Shown here: in pieces, positions 5,741 to 7,928 of the stretch
How the letters are laid out: every line of letters starts with the position of its first letter
How positions within the stretch are numbered: the first letter of the stretch is position 1
Made by a program: the position numbers and the translations under genes
The notes under the pieces: generated by a model
Database searches by the model: none
The model's input: the letters and a program-made list of their open reading frames with translations, nothing else
What the model was told of the DNA's origin: nothing
Assembly (NCBI GenBank): GCA_023393655.1
Contig: JAEWKP010000466.1
Span: forward strand, 1-7,928
DNA length: 7,928 bases
From: Pseudomonadota bacterium
GTDB lineage: Bacteria; Pseudomonadota; Alphaproteobacteria; Rhizobiales; Beijerinckiaceae
Direction of reading: 5' to 3'

Positions 5741-7111
5741 ATGGCTGAGTTCGACGTTGATCTCTTCGTCATCGGGGCAGGCTCTGGCGGCACGCGGGCG
5801 GCGCGCATCGCCGCCGGCCACGGCGCCCGTGTGATGATCGCCGAGGAGGATCGGATCGGCGGCACCTGCGTCATCCGCGGCTGCGTGCCCAAGAAGCTCT
5901 TCGTCTATGCCAGCCGCTTCACTGATGATTTCGAGGACGCTGCCGGCTTTGGCTGGACCTTGCCCCAGGCGCCCGTCTTCGACTGGCCGACATTGCGCGA
6001 TGCCGTGGCCAACGAGGTCACCCGCCTGTCCGGCCTGTATCGCAAGGGGCTGGAAGGCGCCAAGGTCGCGATCCGCGAGGAACGCGCTGTCGTCGAGGGG
6101 CCGCATCAGGTCCGGCTGGCGAAGAGCGGCGAGGTCATCCGCGCCCGTCACATCCTCGTCGCGACCGGCGGCTGGCCCTCCTTCGACCCGCCGATCCCCG
6201 GTGGCGAGCTCGGCATTTCCTCCAACGAGATCTTCCATCTGCCGTCGTTGCCGAAGCGCCTTCTGGTCGTCGGCGGCGGCTATATCGCACTGGAATTCGC
6301 CAGCCTCTTCGCCCGACTCGGTGTCGCGGTGACCGTGCTGCACCGGGGCGACAACATCCTGCGCGGCTTCGACGAGGACATCCGCGACCGCCTGCGCGAT
6401 GCGCTCGTCCATGCCGGCATCACGTTGCGGCTTGGCTGCACGATCGACCGGATCGAGGAACTGCCGGATGGGACTCGCCGCGCCCATTGCGCCAAGGGCG
6501 AGCCGATCGAGGCTGACGTCATCCTCGTCGCCACCGGCCGCAGGCCGAACACCAAGGGGCTCGGCCTGGAGCAGGCCGGCGTCGCGATGGGCCCGCTCGG
6601 CGAGATCAAGGTCGATGCGGCGTCAGCCAGCAGCGTGCCCTCGATCCATGCCGTCGGCGACGTGACCAACCGGGTGAACCTGACGCCGGTCGCGATCCGC
6701 GAGGGCCACGCCTTCGCCGACTCGACCTTCGGTAGCCGGACCTGGGCGGTCGACCACGCCACCATCGCCTCGGCCGTGTTCACCACGCCGGAGGTCGGCA
6801 CCGTCGGCCTGACGGAGGCGCAAGCCGCGGCTGCCGGACACAAGGTCACCGTCTTCGAATCCGGCTTCCGCCCGATGAAGGCGACGATCTCCGGCCGGCA
6901 GGAGCGCATCTACATGAAGCTCGTGGTCGACGCGCAATCCGACAAGGTGCTCGGCGTCCATATCCTCGGGCATGATGCCGGCGAGATCGTCCAGGCGGTC
7001 GGGATCGCCGTGACCATGGGCGCGACCAAGGCCGATTTCGACCGCACCGTCGCGCTGCATCCCAGCGCGGCCGAGGAACTGGTGACGATGAGGACGCCGC
7101 GCAGTTCCTGA
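5741..7111 (+). CDS. gor: Glutathione-disulfide reductase (NADPH)
   Basis: A 456-residue class I flavoprotein disulfide reductase that reduces glutathione disulfide to two GSH with NADPH in the cytoplasm. Domains in order: the FAD-binding motif IGAGSGG (11-17); the redox-active disulfide GGTCVIRGCVPKK with C43 and C48 (40-52); the NADPH-binding GGGYIALEF (178-186); and VLHRGDNILRGFD (199-211), whose R202 and R208 sit where NADPH-selecting arginines are found. The second FAD motif is IHAVGDV (302-308). The C-terminal dimerisation domain ends with H440-P-S-A-A-E445, the acid-base His-Glu pair; most relatives have HPT rather than HPS. The GTCVIRGCVPKK form is that of plant and alphaproteobacterial GRs and separates it from lipoamide dehydrogenase and mercuric reductase. 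A GAGAGGA lies just before the ATG. The upstream gene ends 9 nt before it, so co-transcription is likely; ridA converges 10 bp downstream. Confidence 0.95.
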   Translation: MAEFDVDLFVIGAGSGGTRAARIAAGHGARVMIAEEDRIGGTCVIRGCVPKKLFVYASRFTDDFEDAAGFGWTLPQAPVFDWPTLRDAVANEVTRLSGLYRKGLEGAKVAIREERAVVEGPHQVRLAKSGEVIRARHILVATGGWPSFDPPIPGGELGISSNEIFHLPSLPKRLLVVGGGYIALEFASLFARLGVAVTVLHRGDNILRGFDEDIRDRLRDALVHAGITLRLGCTIDRIEELPDGTRRAHCAKGEPIEADVILVATGRRPNTKGLGLEQAGVAMGPLGEIKVDAASASSVPSIHAVGDVTNRVNLTPVAIREGHAFADSTFGSRTWAVDHATIASAVFTTPEVGTVGLTEAQAAAAGHKVTVFESGFRPMKATISGRQERIYMKLVVDAQSDKVLGVHILGHDAGEIVQAVGIAVTMGATKADFDRTVALHPSAAEELVTMRTPRSS

Positions 7112-7121
7112 ACCGAGCGGG

Positions 7122-7511
7122 TCAGCTCGCCTCGCCGAGATAGGCAGTCGCGTCGATCTCGACGAGGCAGTTCGGCGAGCCGAGGCCGTTGACGATGCAG
7201 GAGACCCGGTGGGGTGCTGCCTCCCCGAAATTGGCGAAGAACACCTTGTTCATCGGTTCCCAGTAAACTCTGTCGGTGACGTAGACAGTGCACTTCTCGA
7301 CATCGGCCAGGTTGGCGCCGGCCTCCTCCAGCAGTGCCTTGATGTTGTCGATGCACTGCTGCGTCTGCCGTTGCGGGTCGCCCAGAGCATATTGCCCTTG
7401 CAGGTCGGCGCCGACGCAGCAGACGAACATGAAATCGCCGGCGATGGTCGCCTGGGCGAAGGGCAGGCGGCTTTTGTAGACGCGGTCCGATGAGACGCTG
7501 CGTTTGGGCAT
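7122..7511 (-). CDS. RidA/YjgF/YER057c/UK114-family protein
   Basis: A 129-residue RidA-superfamily protein, typical length. Members form cytoplasmic homotrimers, and the RidA archetype hydrolyses reactive enamine/imine intermediates from PLP enzymes, protecting metabolism from 2-aminoacrylate. The C-terminal signature runs from PHRVSCIVNGLG (100-111) to LVEIDATAY (116-124). R102 and E118 correspond to the arginine and glutamate needed for deaminase activity in RidA. QQCIDNIKALLEEAGANLAD (51-70) is the conserved helix, followed by VEKCTVYVTD (71-80). Six cysteines (31, 32, 53, 74, 105, 115) are many for so short a protein. The ATG at 7511 was chosen because AAAGGAG lies 5 nt upstream (7523-7517); an in-frame ATG at 7574 lacks such a site. 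The gene is transcribed alone, convergent to gor and divergent from the DAHP synthase gene. Which Rid subgroup it belongs to is not resolved. Confidence 0.9.
   Translation of the reverse strand: MPKRSVSSDRVYKSRLPFAQATIAGDFMFVCCVGADLQGQYALGDPQRQTQQCIDNIKALLEEAGANLADVEKCTVYVTDRVYWEPMNKVFFANFGEAAPHRVSCIVNGLGSPNCLVEIDATAYLGEAS
7131..7179 (+). repeat. Nested inverted repeats just downstream of gor
   Basis: CTCGCCGA (7131-7138) pairs perfectly with TCGGCGAG (7172-7179) and encloses a second hairpin CGTCG-ATCT-CGACG (7151-7164). The structure starts 20 nt past the gor stop codon but lies inside the ridA coding region, and has no T-tract. It may mark the 3' end of the gor transcript, or only reflect GC-rich codon use. 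Confidence 0.3.
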
Positions 7512-7752
7512 CGTTGCTCCTTTGCTGAAGTGCTGGATCGCTTGAATCAATCTCTGAGCGAGCTGAATCGACATGGCAGGGATCAGGGCGAAGAGCTTGC
7601 AGCGATTCAGCTAATCACGCTGCGGCATCGCCGGCATAAGCCTTGTGCTATCGTAAAGGTGGTCTTCGTGCCGTCGTGGGTGTATAGCCGCGCCTTCGCG
7701 CCGAGAAGGAGTTCTGAGAAGCGCGTTTTTCTCATTAGGAGCTTGAGTGACA
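7512..7752. promoter_or_regulatory. Divergent intergenic region between ridA and the DAHP synthase gene
   Basis: No supported gene lies here. The region holds the ridA ribosome binding site (AAAGGAG, minus strand, 7523-7517), the 10-bp inverted repeat at 7561-7612, and the DAHP synthase ribosome binding site AGGAG (7737-7741). A TATAGC at 7683-7688 is a possible -10 box for the plus-strand gene, without a good -35 partner. In the presumed leader, TGAGAA (7715-7720) can pair with TTCTCA (7729-7734), just before the ribosome binding site; an earlier GAGAA (7703-7707) could compete for the same partner. Confidence 0.45.
7561..7612. repeat. 10-bp perfect inverted repeat with GANTC sites upstream of ridA
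   Basis: AGCTGAATCG (7561-7570) and CGATTCAGCT (7603-7612) are perfect reverse complements 32 nt apart. Each arm contains a GANTC site (7565-7569 and 7604-7608), and a third GANTC is at 7544-7548. GANTC is the target of the CcrM adenine methyltransferase in alphaproteobacteria. The left arm starts 49 nt upstream of the ridA ATG, a plausible operator position for either divergent gene. Binding by a regulator is inference. Confidence 0.5.
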
Positions 7753-7928
7753 ATGTCCGAGCGGTGGACGCCAGAGAGCTGGAGGGCCAAGCCCGTCCAG
7801 CAGATTCCGGAATATCCGGACCAGGCAGCCTTGAAGGCGGTCGAGCAGCAGCTCGCCGGCTTTCCGCCGCTCGTTTTTGCAGGCGAGGCGCGCAAGCTCA
7901 AACGGGCGTTGAGCAAGGTCGCCGCCGG
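7753..7928 (+). CDS. aroF: Class II 3-deoxy-7-phosphoheptulonate (DAHP) synthase, N-terminal part (cut by window end)
   Basis: The first 58 codons of a gene that runs off the right edge. DAHP synthase condenses phosphoenolpyruvate with erythrose 4-phosphate, the first step of the shikimate pathway in the cytoplasm. The N-terminus shows the class II (plant-like, AroA-II) pattern: a WTPESWRAKPVQQIPEYPD segment (residues 5-23), then a helix, then FPPLVFAGEARKLK (37-50); PPLVFAGEAR is a hallmark of the family. The catalytic barrel lies beyond the window. AGGAG (7737-7741) is 11 nt before the ATG at 7753, but an in-frame GTG at 7747 is only 5 nt from it, so the protein may start two residues earlier (GTG-ACA-ATG). 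The symbol aroF follows common rhizobial usage; aroG or aroH are used for class II enzymes elsewhere. Confidence 0.88.
   Translation, partial: MSERWTPESWRAKPVQQIPEYPDQAALKAVEQQLAGFPPLVFAGEARKLKRALSKVAA

Noticed and set aside
4640..6487. Long minus-strand frame (615 residues) opposite the ligase-like gene and gor
   Set aside because: It lies antisense to two well-supported genes and has low-complexity, charged composition.
7122..7574. Longer ridA starting at the ATG at 7574
   Set aside because: The extra 21 residues are outside the family's usual N-terminus and AAAGGAG lies 5 nt before the ATG at 7511.
7660..7688. Possible DAHP synthase promoter with -10 TATAGC (7683-7688)
   Set aside because: No acceptable -35 hexamer is found at 16-18 nt spacing, so it is mentioned only within the intergenic region.
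7611..7916. Minus-strand frame opposite the DAHP synthase start
   Set aside because: It is antisense to a clear class II DAHP synthase N-terminus and has no recognisable motif or ribosome binding site support.
1..7928. CRISPR arrays, tRNA/rRNA genes, insertion sequences, phage or attachment sites
   Set aside because: I saw no regularly spaced repeats, RNA gene landmarks, transposase motifs or long terminal repeats; the gene content is ordinary chromosomal.

Overview
This is a GC-rich chromosomal window with dense, mostly gap-free coding on both strands. Shine-Dalgarno sites are canonical, the glutathione reductase is of the plant/alphaproteobacterial type, and a class II (plant-like) DAHP synthase begins at the right edge. 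Together these suggest an alphaproteobacterium, probably Hyphomicrobiales (Bosea-like). That placement is inference from gene content and composition, not from a marker gene.

Layout. The first 33 bases are almost pure C and look like a contig-edge artefact. At 168-1211 (+) is an extended SDR/NAD-dependent epimerase of the dihydroflavonol-reductase-like group. Convergent to it, and overlapping its 3' end by 20 bp, is a three-gene minus-strand operon: tctC (4248-3283), tctB (3183-2704) and tctA (2691-1192). These encode the binding protein, small membrane subunit and large membrane subunit of a tripartite tricarboxylate transporter. A 226-bp divergent intergenic region separates tctC from a plus-strand pair: an O-antigen ligase/polymerase-like membrane protein (4475-5731) and, 9 nt later, glutathione-disulfide reductase gor (5741-7111). 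Convergent to gor is a RidA-family gene (7511-7122, -). After a 241-bp divergent region, the first 58 codons of a class II 3-deoxy-7-phosphoheptulonate synthase run off the right edge (7753-7928, +).

How the genes work together. TctC captures an organic acid in the periplasm and delivers it to the TctA/TctB permease. A factor-independent terminator-like hairpin between tctC and tctB probably keeps the binding protein in excess over the permease. The ligase-like gene and gor are close enough to be co-transcribed although their functions look unrelated. Gor keeps glutathione reduced, RidA-type proteins deal with reactive enamine/imine intermediates, and DAHP synthase opens the shikimate pathway.

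I see no clearly new multi-gene system. The signals that gene calls do not explain are RNA or DNA structures: a 10-bp perfect hairpin straddling the tctA/epimerase convergence, three consecutive triloop hairpins in the tctC leader, the tctC-tctB terminator, and a 10-bp perfect inverted repeat with clustered GANTC sites upstream of ridA.
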